Source: Rhodamnia argentea (lineage: Eukaryota; Streptophyta; Magnoliopsida; Myrtales; Myrtaceae). From it: a DNA stretch of 64,000 nt. A program made the position numbers and the translations under genes. Under the pieces are notes generated by a model. That model was not told where the DNA came from, did no database searches, and saw nothing but the letters and a program-made list of their open reading frames with translations. The DNA lies in the NCBI RefSeq assembly GCF_020921035.1, contig NC_063154.1, positions 27,165,948-27,229,947 on the forward strand, given 5' to 3'. Shown here piece by piece: positions 47,796-58,126 of the stretch; within the stretch, counting starts at the first letter, position 1, and each line of letters begins with the position of its first letter.

Positions 47796-48246
47796 TTTGC
47801 TTTTCATATAAATACCTTCCTCACATTTCAAAATCTACATCGTGAATCTCCTCAACCTAAATTGACCTATTTGCCCTTATGCACGCCTAAGATCTCAACC
47901 AAAATGTTGAATCCAACGTTGAGGGGGTAATTCGAGAAATATGTGCGGGTGGGTAATGCAAGTTGAAATCTATTTTTTTAAAAGGAAGAATGGTAATTGT
48001 AGGCTTTGAAATGTGAGAATGGGATGTTTGATATGAGGAGCAAAGTTGAGGACGATATCTGTAATTTTCCCTGTAAAACAAAATAACCTCGAGAATAATA
48101 TTTTTAATGCAGGTGGTTGTTGACAAGTTTTCTGGTTGCTGTCGTGGATTTGGATTTGAAGATTTTGATTAGAAGCAATTCAGTGGAAGAGGCTATAGAG
48201 GCTAAGAATGGGATGGACTTGGATGGGAGAAACATCATTGTGGAAA
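47796..48246 (+). pseudogene. Broken duplicate of RZ-1A (end of intron 2 plus part of exon 3)
   Basis: Parallels 34,797-35,305 in order and orientation: intron text (cctaaattgacctatttgcc, gttgaatccaacgttgagg, gaatgggatgtttgatatg), the acceptor tttttaatgcag, then exon 3 from gtggttgttgacaag to aacatcattgtggaaa. The copied coding part has a frameshift and a TAG (gattttgattagaag against gatgagaag). The poly-T/poly-G tract of the source intron is absent. It ends before the glycine-rich region. Confidence 0.9.
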
Positions 48247-48384
48247 CGACAGGTTGGAAGGGCGAAACACGTTCCCACTACTTTCCCCATTTTCCCATGT
48301 CAAAAGCAAACCAAAGGTTGGACAGATGAAACACGTTTTCTTTGACTTTTCCCATGTAAATTTGTCAATGGAAGAGTAAGGAGA

Positions 48385-48420
48385 GGAAGGATCGTTGACT
48401 TGACTTGACTTTAAGTATGG
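48385..48420 (+). promoter_or_regulatory. Triple W-box cluster upstream of the intact receptor kinase
   Basis: Three tandem TTGACT units at 48395, 48400 and 48405 in the context atcgttgacttgacttgact. TTGAC(C/T) is the binding core of WRKY factors, typical of defence-gene promoters. About 680 bp upstream of the start codon. The same block recurs at 54,154, 63,114 and 63,830. Confidence 0.65.
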
Positions 48421-49000
48421 CACTTTTCCAATTTAATATCATCTGCCAGCTGCTACTTATTTACTTTTTGACAAGCTATACACCCTTTGGATTAAATACG
48501 TACCCAGTTCTTTAAAATTCCAATAATTTCTTAAATAACCCTGTGACTAGATTAAAATTTTGAAATTCATAATATAAATAGCACAGAGCTTGTCATGATT
48601 AATTAGTAATTCATATGTATATTACAATTGAAAAATGAAATTAACGTTGATTGTAAATTGTGAAATAGACCTACTTGCAAGTTACATGTACGGTTAATAA
48701 TAAAGCTGCTTCTGAGCACTGGAAAGTCAAGATTTTAAACGCGTGGAAAAGATTGAAGTCGTTGCCCCCACTAAACGGCCCGGAAATTCTGGGATTGGAA
48801 AGAGGCAATTGACAATGAACAAAAGTAGAACCCCAATGGTGTTTCACCTTTCATTGACTGACTTGATCATCAATTATTAACTTGCTTGTCACGGCCTTGT
48901 AATTTTCTCAACTTGAGATGACCATGAAAGATCTGTCATGATATTCTCCCATTTGATGACATCGACATGTCTTAGTAGGGAACATCATGTTGTCCGCTAT

Positions 49001-49007
49001 TATATAA
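49001..49007 (+). promoter_or_regulatory. TATA box of the intact receptor kinase
   Basis: TATATAA in the context ctattatataatcg, 77-83 bp upstream of the ATG. The truncated paralogue has ctattatatactcg at the matching place. Confidence 0.65.
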
Positions 49008-49083
49008 TCGCGAATTGTTTCGAAACAAGGTCGCAGGAAGACAGAAAGACACTCAAGCTGAGAGCGCTTTGCTACACATCCTC

Positions 49084-52000
49084 ATGGACCTTTCCTATGG
49101 AGACCGAATTTTAGCCAGGTCAGTCTCATGCTTAACTATTATCATTCTCTTGTTAGGGAGTGTCCTAGCTTTAATAGAAGCCAGTGGAGACGAGACTGAT
49201 CGGCTGGCTCTGCTGGAATTCAAGGCTCGAATAGTTGATCCTGGTGGTGTTTTGAGCTCATGGAATGACACTAGCCATGTCTGCGGCTGGTATGGTGTCA
49301 CTTGTGGTCGTAGACACCGTAGAGTCACTGTATTGGACCTCAACTCCTCGAAACTGATTGGGATCGTGCCACCCCATATTGGTAACCTAAGCTTTCTTAG
49401 GAAAGTCTATCTGAAAAACAACAGCTTTCACTCCGAAATTCCCCCGCAATTTGGCCGCTTGTTTCGGTTGCAGAAGGTGTCCCTCAATAACAACTCATTC
49501 AGCGGACAAATCCCTTCAAATCTCTCCCATTGCTTTAACTTGCTCTTTCTTAACTTAGGCTACAACATGCTAGAAGGAAATTTGCCTGCGGAGCTCGGCT
49601 CCTTGTCCAAGCTCCAAATACTCGTACTTGAAGTCAACAGCTTGACAGGAAACATTCCGCTGACATTTGGGAATTTATCCTCTCTTCAAATCTTCGGGAC
49701 AGCGAGGAATAACCTCGTCGGTACGATCCCAGAGACTCTCGGTCGGCTGAGAAATCTAACTACCCTTTCTCTTAGCTTGAATAAATTTGTCGGTACGATT
49801 CCCATCTCAATCTTCAATATATCCACCTTAAAAACCTTTTGGGCGGGTATGAACCAATTAGAGGGGAGCTTACCCAGCGGCTTAGGCTTCACTCTTCCGA
49901 ATCTCGAGGTAATTGGCTTGAGTGACAACCACCTTGGCGGACCCATTCCTGAGTCAATATCCAACGCCTCTAATCTTGCTAAAATTCAAATCGGAACAAA
50001 CAACTTTATTGGGAAAGTTCCTTCTTTCTCAAAGATGAGAGGACTCTCTTGGCTTGAAATTGGGGTAAACAACTTAGGAAGTTGGCAACTTGCTGATTTG
50101 GATTTCCTCTGCTCTTTAACCAATTCCACAGTATTGTATACGTTGGGCGCAGGGGACAATGCTTTTGGAGGACCTATCCCCGACTGTATCGGTAACCTCT
50201 CTATCACTCTTTGGCGCTTTGTTTTATGTGCCAATCATATTTATGGAACCTTACCTTCTGGAATCGGAAATCTCATCAATTTAGAGATTCTAGCAATGTG
50301 GAGCAATAACATCTCAGGAAACATTCCTTCCGAGATTGGAAATCTGACCAAAATGAAGAGAATGGATCTCAGCCAAAATAATTTCTCGGGACAGATACCA
50401 GAACTTATCGGGAATTTAAGGATGTTAACTGAATTGGTCTTGTATGGAAATAGTCTTCGAGGCTCGATACCATCGTCTCTAGGAAACTGCCAGAATCTAC
50501 TTCTCTTGGACCTTTCGACCAATGACCTCAGTGGTAACATACCACTGAAAATTGTGGGCCTCTCGTCTTTGTCAATTTATCTCAACTTGTCACGAAATGG
50601 TCTGACTGGTTCCCTTCCAAGAGAAGTTGGAAACTTGAAAAATCTCGGCGAACTACGTCTTGATGGGAACAAATTATCTCAACATATACCAAGCAGTATC
50701 GGTAGTTGTTTATCCATGGAACGCCTATACTTACATGATAACTTTTTTGAAGGGCCCTTACCATCAACTATGGGTTCCATGAGAGGCCTTCAGGTTTTGA
50801 ATGTTTCCAACAACCGATTGTCCGGCCATATCCCGGAGTTTCTAGGGTATCTGAATCTGAAGAATTTGAGCCTATCTTACAACGATTTTGAGGGTGCATT
50901 ACCTACAAGAGGAGTTTTCAGAAATATCATTTCAACTTCGGTTGTTGGAAACGAGAAACTTTGCGGGGGTATGCCAGATTTTCAACTACCAAAATGTGAC
51001 TACAAAGAGTCAAAAAGAACGAGAATAAGTGGAACTGTAAAAATCCTGATATCCACTGTCTCTACTCTTGTAGGATTAGCCTGCGTAATCTCTTTGTTAT
51101 ACTTCTTCTGGTTTAGAAACAGTAAGAAAGCATCAGCTGCATCAGCTTCATGCTCTTCTGAAGATGGGCTTTTGCATGTTTCTTATTACAATCTATTGAA
51201 AGCGACAGGTGGATTCTCCTCCACCAATCTGCTTGGCAAGGGCAGTTTTGGATCAGTGTATAGAGGGCTTCTTGATCAGACTCAGTCGATCGTGGCCATC
51301 AAGATTCTCGACCTTACATGTCATGGAGCCTCCAAAAGCTTCTTAGCTGAGTGCGAGGCCTTGAGAAGAATTCGACACCGTAATCTCGTAAAGGTACTCA
51401 CGGCATGTTCTGGGTTTGATTTTAATGGAAATAACTTCAAGGCACTTGTCTATGAATTCATGTCGAACGGGAGCTTGGATGAATGGTTGCACCCAACTGC
51501 ATCGCAATTTACAGAGAGAAGCAAGTTGAGCCTACTTGAGAGAGTGAATATTGCCATCGATATTGCTTGTGCACTAGATTATCTCCATCATCACTGTGAA
51601 ATGTCGATAGTCCATTGTGATATAAAGCCAAGCAATGTCCTTCTTGATGATGAGAAGATTGGACACGTAGGCGATTTCGGACTTTCCAGGTTCATCCCAG
51701 AAGCAATGAATAAGTTACTAGCCAATCAATCAAGCTCTATCAGACTGAAAGGATCTTTTGGCTATGTAGCTCCAGGTAATGATGCACAGGTGGCGTCTTT
51801 TTCTATTTATCTCATTATACAGAGTACATGACAGTAGACAGATCCTTTGAGAAAAGGCACGTGAAACAACACCGACACAATATTTCAATCTCAATCATTC
51901 ACCTTGCATCACTATGCGCTGTTGATTGTTGTAGAGTACGGCGTAGGAAGTGCGGTATCCACACATGGAGATGTGTACAGCTTTGGAGTCCTTATTTTGG

Positions 52001-52332
52001 AGATGTTCACAGGCAAGAGGCCGACTGATGACATGTTTGAAGATGGGCTGGACCTTCATGGCTTTGCAAAGGCAGCTCTGGCAGACCGAGTGGGGAAGGC
52101 AATCGATCCAGTTCTGCTTCAGGAAATTGACGTGTCAGAGAAGAGACAAACTGTTGCTCCGAAGGGCAAGAACAAAAGCTGGTGTAGTATTCAGGAGTGT
52201 TTGGCTTCGATCGTCGAAATAGGAGTCACTTCCTCTTCTGAGTCTCCCAGGGAACGAATGGACATCGGCGATGCATTGACTAAACTCCAAGGAGTCAGGA
52301 AGAAACTTCTTGAGTTCCTTGTCATTGCCTAG
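49084..52332 (+). CDS. LRR receptor-like serine/threonine kinase, subfamily XII (EFR/Xa21-like), non-RD
   Basis: Plasma-membrane receptor kinase of the family that includes EFR and Xa21, which sense microbial peptides; its ligand is unknown. Two exons (49084-51775, 51935-52332; intron gtaatg...ttgtag inside the kinase AP|E motif) give 1,029 residues. Signal peptide about 1-33; LRR N-cap with WNDTSHVCGWYGVTC; about twenty leucine-rich repeats of the plant LxGxIP type; transmembrane segment about 651-675. Kinase: P-loop GKGSFGSVY from G718, catalytic Lys 740 (VAIK), HCD at 844-846 in place of HRD, DFG from D864, APEYG, GKRPTDDMF. The missing Arg marks a non-RD kinase, as in pattern-recognition receptors. 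An open frame extends upstream only from a TTG, so the ATG at 49084 is used. Preceded by a TATA box and W-boxes. Confidence 0.96.
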
Positions 52333-53317
52333 TTGCTGTAAATTGTGAACTTTATATGCAGTCATGTGGTCTTCATGGCCATTGCTTTGTCTGGAATTGG
52401 ATATGGAATTTTACCATTCACAGACGATTTGAATCTGGAAATAGAAAACCACAAGTAATAGAGACTAGTGGCTTAGCAACCCAAGACAGGTCAAAATTGG
52501 TTATGTGGTCTCAAGGAAAAGATCACTGCCCTTCAGCTGTATGGAAAAAAAAGGTACTCTGTTTTGCTTTAGCCCAAAAGAAAGAAACTGTTACCTGCTT
52601 GAGAGCTGCACCAAGAAAATGTAATAAAAGCATAATCATTAAAGCATAGCTCCTAATTAGTCTTGTCAAAATGGGTCTTAAACTCATATATGACCGTGAT
52701 GGGGGACATGGGTGACAACAGAATTTACGGTGGAGGGAGATTTTGATGTCCGAGATTACCAGGTTGCCGGTGGGCTATTTGAGTCGTCTAAGTAGATAGT
52801 AAGTGATTACTGTCCATGAGCATGAGTCAACAGATGTCGTCTTCTAAATCCATTATTTCGCCATAAAAAATGTTTGCAAAGAGAGAACAAGCAACATTAC
52901 ATGGTTTTGTCATTCTTCTTGTAAAGGGCAACAACGATAATGAGTTCTTTCTCTGCTGACTTACCCAATTCTCTGCCGACTTACACCAGTGTAAATCTAT
53001 ATAAGCATTTTATTTTCAAGAATAATAATCATTTTCACGTCAAAATGTGGCTTCAGTGCTCCTTCTCTGTCGTCCTTTGGTCTCAGTTCGGGCCATCTCT
53101 CGATCAATCTTCGTCATTCTGCTTTTACATTTTAAGCTATTCCAGTGTTTCATTTACTTGCTATAATCAGTAGTCCCTTGAACAGAACTCTCGCTCGTGC
53201 CTTTTACCTCCAATGGATCATTTCATAATAGTTAAGACTGTAGATTCCTCTCCTTCAGCTCTATAAAGGGAGCTGAATTTCGCAAAATAAACTTACTACG
53301 GACTGAAAAAGCACTTT
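52333..53317. other. 3' flank of receptor copy 1
   Basis: From about 52,356 to 52,550 the sequence (tgtggtcttcatggccattg, ggaattggatatggaatttt, ccaagacag) is repeated after copy 2 at 61,378-61,560, so the duplication unit includes the 3' flank. The rest is unremarkable AT-rich DNA. Confidence 0.7.
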
Positions 53318-54045
53318 TGTCACGCTCCGATCCTCGGGCTCGCTACATCCCTACCAAACTCGCCTCAGGTCACGAATGATAGTATTCCAAGTACACTATC
53401 GACCTACGAAATTACGGCACATGCGGAACGTGCAACTCTCCCAAACAATCAAGATCAGCGGGATAGAATAGTAGAAAGATCACTACAATCATTTCACAAA
53501 ATATGATTTCATTAATAAAGCAAGAGCAGATGAATTTTAACCTTTCGAAGCTACGGTAAACAAATACAACCCCGTGCTTCGAGTCGGCTCACTGGGATCT
53601 CAAAAAGACATATAGTCGGGTAAGGTTAAACTCTCATCTACTCCCAAAAGATCCTCCAACGACCCTCGCCTTAATGTCCACGGGCTCCATCACCGCTTGA
53701 AAATGGTTAACTACGACGATGTGAGAAATAAATGTCGGTGAGTCAATGCCTAAATCCGGCTAGGGCGTTGATTCGCTTAGACGTCCTAACAAACAATCAC
53801 GTCAACAAATAGCAGATATTTTAACCACATGTAATCTTACCCTCCATGCCATACATAATGCGATGCGGACCCGACTCAACAGTCAAATCAGCCAAACCAA
53901 TTTAATCAATTGGCAAAGCATCACAACACTTGCATGCACATGACATCACACGTAGTCCATTTATTATCAGCAACGACCCGTAGGTCCAGCACACTAGTTA
54001 GTTGATGCTCTCCTAGCAGTACCGGGCATCGTTCCTTGTTTTCGG
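53318..54045. mobile_element. LTR-terminus fragment related to the neighbouring solo LTR
   Basis: Begins TGTCACGCTCCGATCC, resembling the start of the element at 54,214 (TGTAACGCCCCGC); both continue to a ...CG(N)tacatcc box. It breaks off near 54,045, where receptor-promoter sequence resumes. Interpreted as a truncated relative. Confidence 0.45.
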
Positions 54046-54213
54046 GGTTGTTAGAGAAGCAAAGGTTGGACATATGGAGCAAATCTATGTTCCTACGACC
54101 GTTTCAAAGTGAGCCGTCCTGGTTATGCCCTAACGGAACAAAAAGAAGGACCGTTGACTTGACCTGGCTTGAACTCCCCCATTAAAATCTGCCGACCGCA
54201 ATTTGTTATTTGA
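54046..54213 (+). promoter_or_regulatory. W-box module of receptor copy 2, cut off from its gene
   Basis: gcaaaggttggacatatgg and gaaggaccgttgacttgacc match 63,017 and 63,105. Two W-boxes at 54154 (TTGACT) and 54159 (TTGACC). It ends at the 5-bp target duplication (TTTGA, 54209-54213) of the inserted element. Without the insert, the W-boxes would lie about 619 bp from the copy 2 start codon, close to the 684 bp seen in copy 1. Confidence 0.7.
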
Positions 54214-57200
54214 TGTAACGCCCCGCTTCCCTTACGAGCACGTACATCCATAACACGCTGTAAATACTATCCCAGGATACTCTTCATGTACGATGAATGA
54301 AAGGAAACTCGCAAGCAAGAAGCGAAAGAAAATAAACCCAACTCCAGTCCATCATCTCACTAAGTCACTTAATGAGATACGGGGAAACTAAAAGGCTTTA
54401 TCCACAGAAAAGAAAAAAATAAAATATAAATACATAGAGGTCTGTACAAACGATACCAAAAAAAAACTAACAATATACACAACCGAGGTCAAGGAGACAA
54501 GACGGCAAACCAAAAATGAAACCACCAAGCCCTAACCTAACATCGTCTCCAACAAAAAGTAGCATCAAAGTCGACCAACAACAGAGACTCTAGAAAGTAC
54601 TAGTGTCCTCGGCTTGGCTCGCGTACTCGTCGAGATCACACTCGGAGGAAGACTCCAACTGCACTTCGATTGAATCCTCGTCCATCTCGTCATCCTCTGA
54701 ATCTGAAATCTCTATTACTTCTAGATTTTCCTCTCTCGCTGGTTCTTTTTCAGGTATATTCCTTGAACCTACGGTAGGCGCTTCAACTTCTATTTCATCC
54801 CTGGTAGGGTGGCACCAAGAAGGTACAACCCCTTCTTGCACATCTTGGGGCCTTAACTGTTCAGATACGACCCCGTTTACTCTACGGAACCATGCCTCGA
54901 ACCTATGAGGCTTATAAGATGCTCCAGGCTCATCTACCCATACCACGGTCGTCCTTCTAATATATACTACATCTCCACCTTCAGGAAACTCCTCAATATA
55001 CCTAGTCATTTCTTGGGGTTCACCTAATCGGACAGGCAACATCTTCAATTTCTAGGATCTGAAAAAGAAAGGTCCCACGACGGGGTGAGATTTACATCTC
55101 AGTAAGGCAAGTCCTATCCCTAGGTTAGACCGACAGTTCATTCGAGCAAAAACAACATAAGCTCAATATGCATAGTAACGTGATGCATACAACAACCATA
55201 CAAAGCACATGTATAACAATAAGTATCAATTACTCAATCATGGCAATATGTCTCATCATTTACTTAAGACGATGCCCATAACCAAACCAAGCCACGCCTT
55301 CCTTTCTTTCCACCTTCATTCGATTCAAGCCCGCGTGTGAAACGCCTCAGGCTAGGTCTGCGTATTTACGCATCAGACCGTCTCATCGATAAAACCCACG
55401 TAAAACGTCTCGGGTTTTCAAAATCATCTCAGGCCTGTGTCGATACATCATAATTTCCGTCCCGCGTCACTTACGCATAAGGACGATGGCCATTTCCACC
55501 CCGCGTCTTTACGCATCGGGGTACCACAATTTTTCAAGCATACCAGCAATTCATCATAATCATGACTTCAAGTTCAAATATAGCTCACACATAGAGCTAA
55601 CAATAAAAGGCATGTGAGAACATAAATTTTCAACAAGCAAGAGGCAATCAATACATATCAAGGCTATTCAATGAGTCTTTAAGCAATTGGCACAACGCGA
55701 AATCATATATCAAACAACATCACCATAACTCACAAAAATTTGCACAATCCTCATCGTATTCACCCAATTGAACCCAATCGTTCTAGCCAAGGTATAAGAA
55801 CTTTCTTACCTTAAGCTTAATCAGCAAAACACTTCTTTCCTAGCCCTTAAACACCTCGGCTCCCACAATTTCAGAACAGGGCAGCAAGCAACCTAGAGGA
55901 AATCAATCAATTCATCAATATTCCTTCGCTTAAACGCCAAATCATCGATCATACACTTCCTCAACAAATCACTCCACACCCTAACATGGCTCAAGGATCA
56001 AATTACATCTCAATTCCATCACAAACAGCCCCCTCTAACTCAGCAAGAACAGAACCGAAACAGGGTACCCCCTGTTCTGTTTCAATCCAGCTCAAACAGT
56101 CCACAACTCAACCTAATCCTTCAATTTATCCATCAATATCCTTGCTAACACTAAGTTCTATGTATTAAGGGGCCTCACCGAAAATTTTGGCTCAAGGTGA
56201 CACCAGTTGGTCCTCGTTTGGCGCTAATTCCTTCTGATCCGCCATTGGACAGTTTCTGCTCCTTTGAACACAACAGTGGTTCAAGGTCAAGATATCATTC
56301 TTTTTCGCCCAAAAATTTACAGCAACATCATATACATGTCTACTAAACGTCACCAAAATTTGAGCTCAAAATTCGTCCGTTTGGTGGTCCAATGAAATAC
56401 CAACAGCAGCCTACCTCTGGTTGAGTCAGTTTCCGGCGACTCGCGGGAGATTGGCCGCCCTGAATTCCACAGTGGCTCAAACGGTGCACTTCCACTTGGA
56501 AAAGTTCGACAACAGGCTGATCTTCGCAGTGGTAGGTGGCTCACTGGCTGGTTGTCGACGGTTGAAAGGTTGGACGGCCGGGAAGTTGGCGATCAGAACT
56601 GGTCGGGTAAACTGTTCCTGTGCGTGAGGGAGTAAAGGAAGGAGAAAATGGAGGTGATGGTGGTGCTGTTCTGCTCTTGCATGTGAGTAACCAGATGATA
56701 GAAGAAGAAGATGGCTCATTCTCATCCAAATCCTCTTAGGTGTCAAGCTCATTAATTGAACACAATGGATTAATGACATTTGTCATTATACACATAATAT
56801 CACACTTTCCTTCCACTTTTGCCCCTCTAATTTCTGCTGATAAAAAAGGAATAATCAAATGACAATAATTCCCTTGTCCGATTAATAAAAATAGGGTCGA
56901 AGCTCCAGGGGCAAAATCGTCTTTTCACACCCTTCGTCCGAAAATCCATTTTTCACTGATTTTCATTCCCGACTAGGCGTCGTCCAATCTAAACTCATTT
57001 TTTTTTTTTAACAAATCTTCATTTCCATTTTTTTTCCCATTTCTGAGATCCCATTTCGTGATCGATTTCTCGTCGTCCGTAATTTCAATTTATCTCGAAC
57101 TAACGGGCGGCTTTTGCGGACATTACGCGTACCGACTCTGTGATTCTCATCACATTTAGAAAAATTCAAATCACGGCTATCTTGGTTGTCATGAAATCGC

Positions 57201-57557
57201 AAGGGTCTATTACTAGCCCCGACGGCCGCGATCGTCATAAATCGATTTAGGGAAATTCGCAAATCATACGTTGGTTATGCGGCATCACCCGCGTCCCAAC
57301 CGTATAACACTAGCAATGAATCCCTTAATCGTTTTCGGATCAGCCTCAGCTCTAAATATTCCCTCAACGACCCTTATGGTCAAAATGCCGTTTTCGAAAT
57401 GAATTTCCTAGGTCCACGTATCTCGTCACGCGTTAGCCTTTCCCCTTCGGTTAGTTAACTCGCGATTGATCGGATCCGAGCGAGATATAACTGAAATACT
57501 TCAGCGGATATCTTACGGTCAAAGATCTCGAAATGACAGGAAAATCAGACCGTCACA
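54214..57557 (-). mobile_element. Solo LTR or non-autonomous LTR element inserted in a receptor promoter
   Basis: 3,344 bp running from TGTAACGCCCCGC to CCGTCACA, flanked on both sides by TTTGA (54209-54213 and 57558-57562). TG...CA ends with a 5-bp duplication are the signature of LTR retrotransposon integration. No reverse transcriptase, integrase or internal LTR pair was seen, so a large solo LTR is most likely. It carries one 152-codon frame on the minus strand. A GC-rich area with repeated tttacgcatc words lies at about 55,340-55,520. Orientation is inferred from the frame. Confidence 0.75.
54590..55048 (-). CDS. Hypothetical 152-residue protein within the LTR-type element
   Basis: Open frame starting MKMLPVRLGEPQEM and ending in a strongly acidic tail (EVIEISDSEDDEMDED, then further Glu/Asp/Ser). 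A possible 3' splice acceptor (ctttctttttcag) lies just upstream on the same strand. I do not recognise the family. The N-terminal 75 residues have ordinary composition (VVYIRRTTVVWVDEP, HRFEAWFRRV). It could be an element-encoded accessory protein or a chance frame, and no function is proposed. Confidence 0.35.
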   Translation of the reverse strand: MKMLPVRLGEPQEMTRYIEEFPEGGDVVYIRRTTVVWVDEPGASYKPHRFEAWFRRVNGVVSEQLRPQDVQEGVVPSWCHPTRDEIEVEAPTVGSRNIPEKEPAREENLEVIEISDSEDDEMDEDSIEVQLESSSECDLDEYASQAEDTSTF

Positions 57558-58126
57558 TTTGATTATCAGACTTTTTAAAAAAATGCACTTGTCTAAATTG
57601 TGAAATAGACCTACTTTTTTTTTTTTTTTTTTGGGGTGGGTTGGGGCGGGGGCGGGGGTCGAAAGAAATAGACCTACTTGTCTGACAAAAAAAGAAAATA
57701 GACCTACTTATTTCTTTGCATTATTATGAATTGACTGTGATTTTATCTTGTGAATCAGACACTTGTCCAACTTCGAGCAAAACAATAGAATAAGACCAGG
57801 AGAATATGTGAAGAGAGCATTCTAAAGCAGCATGTAATTCACGACTGAACTTACAGACAAATCAGTATTCCAAAATTTTTTTTAAAAAAATCGCACTAGA
57901 AGTTTATTTAAACTAAATAGTGGCATTACCTCAAAGGCTTAATTTTCAATATTTTTACTAGTAGGGGAAATGTGATGCCTGCAAACTCTATTATATACTC
58001 GTAGCCAAAGATTTCAAAACTCTATGGAATCAAGAATACTCTCGTATTCACATTTACATCGTTTGGCCACTGCTTCGCACAAACGCCTAGAAAGGCTCAA
58101 GCTGAGAACAATCTGTTGCAAACCTC
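57558..58126 (+). promoter_or_regulatory. Proximal promoter of receptor copy 2
   Basis: Resumes after the second TTTGA. The phrase aatagacctactt occurs three times (57,604-57,712), the copies separated by a T-run/G-run and short spacers; copy 1 has it once. TATA box TATATA at 57992-57997 in ctattatatactcg, about 130 bp before the start codon. Confidence 0.6.
57617..57660. repeat. Poly-T/poly-G tract inside a duplicated promoter phrase
   Basis: Some 18 T, then G-rich sequence ending gggggtcgaaa. It sits between copies of aatagacctactt, as if an insertion had duplicated or captured that phrase. Confidence 0.7.

Noticed and set aside
49015-49083. Longer start for receptor copy 1
   Set aside because: The upstream extension of the frame begins with TTG and overlaps the expected transcription start just after the TATA box; the ATG at 49,084 opens a normal signal peptide shared with copy 2.
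53318-57557. One 4.2-kb TG...CA element
   Set aside because: The flanks of that span do not give a matching duplication, and receptor-promoter sequence lies inside it at 54,046-54,213. The inner span 54,214-57,557 has perfect TTTGA flanks, so two separate elements fit better.
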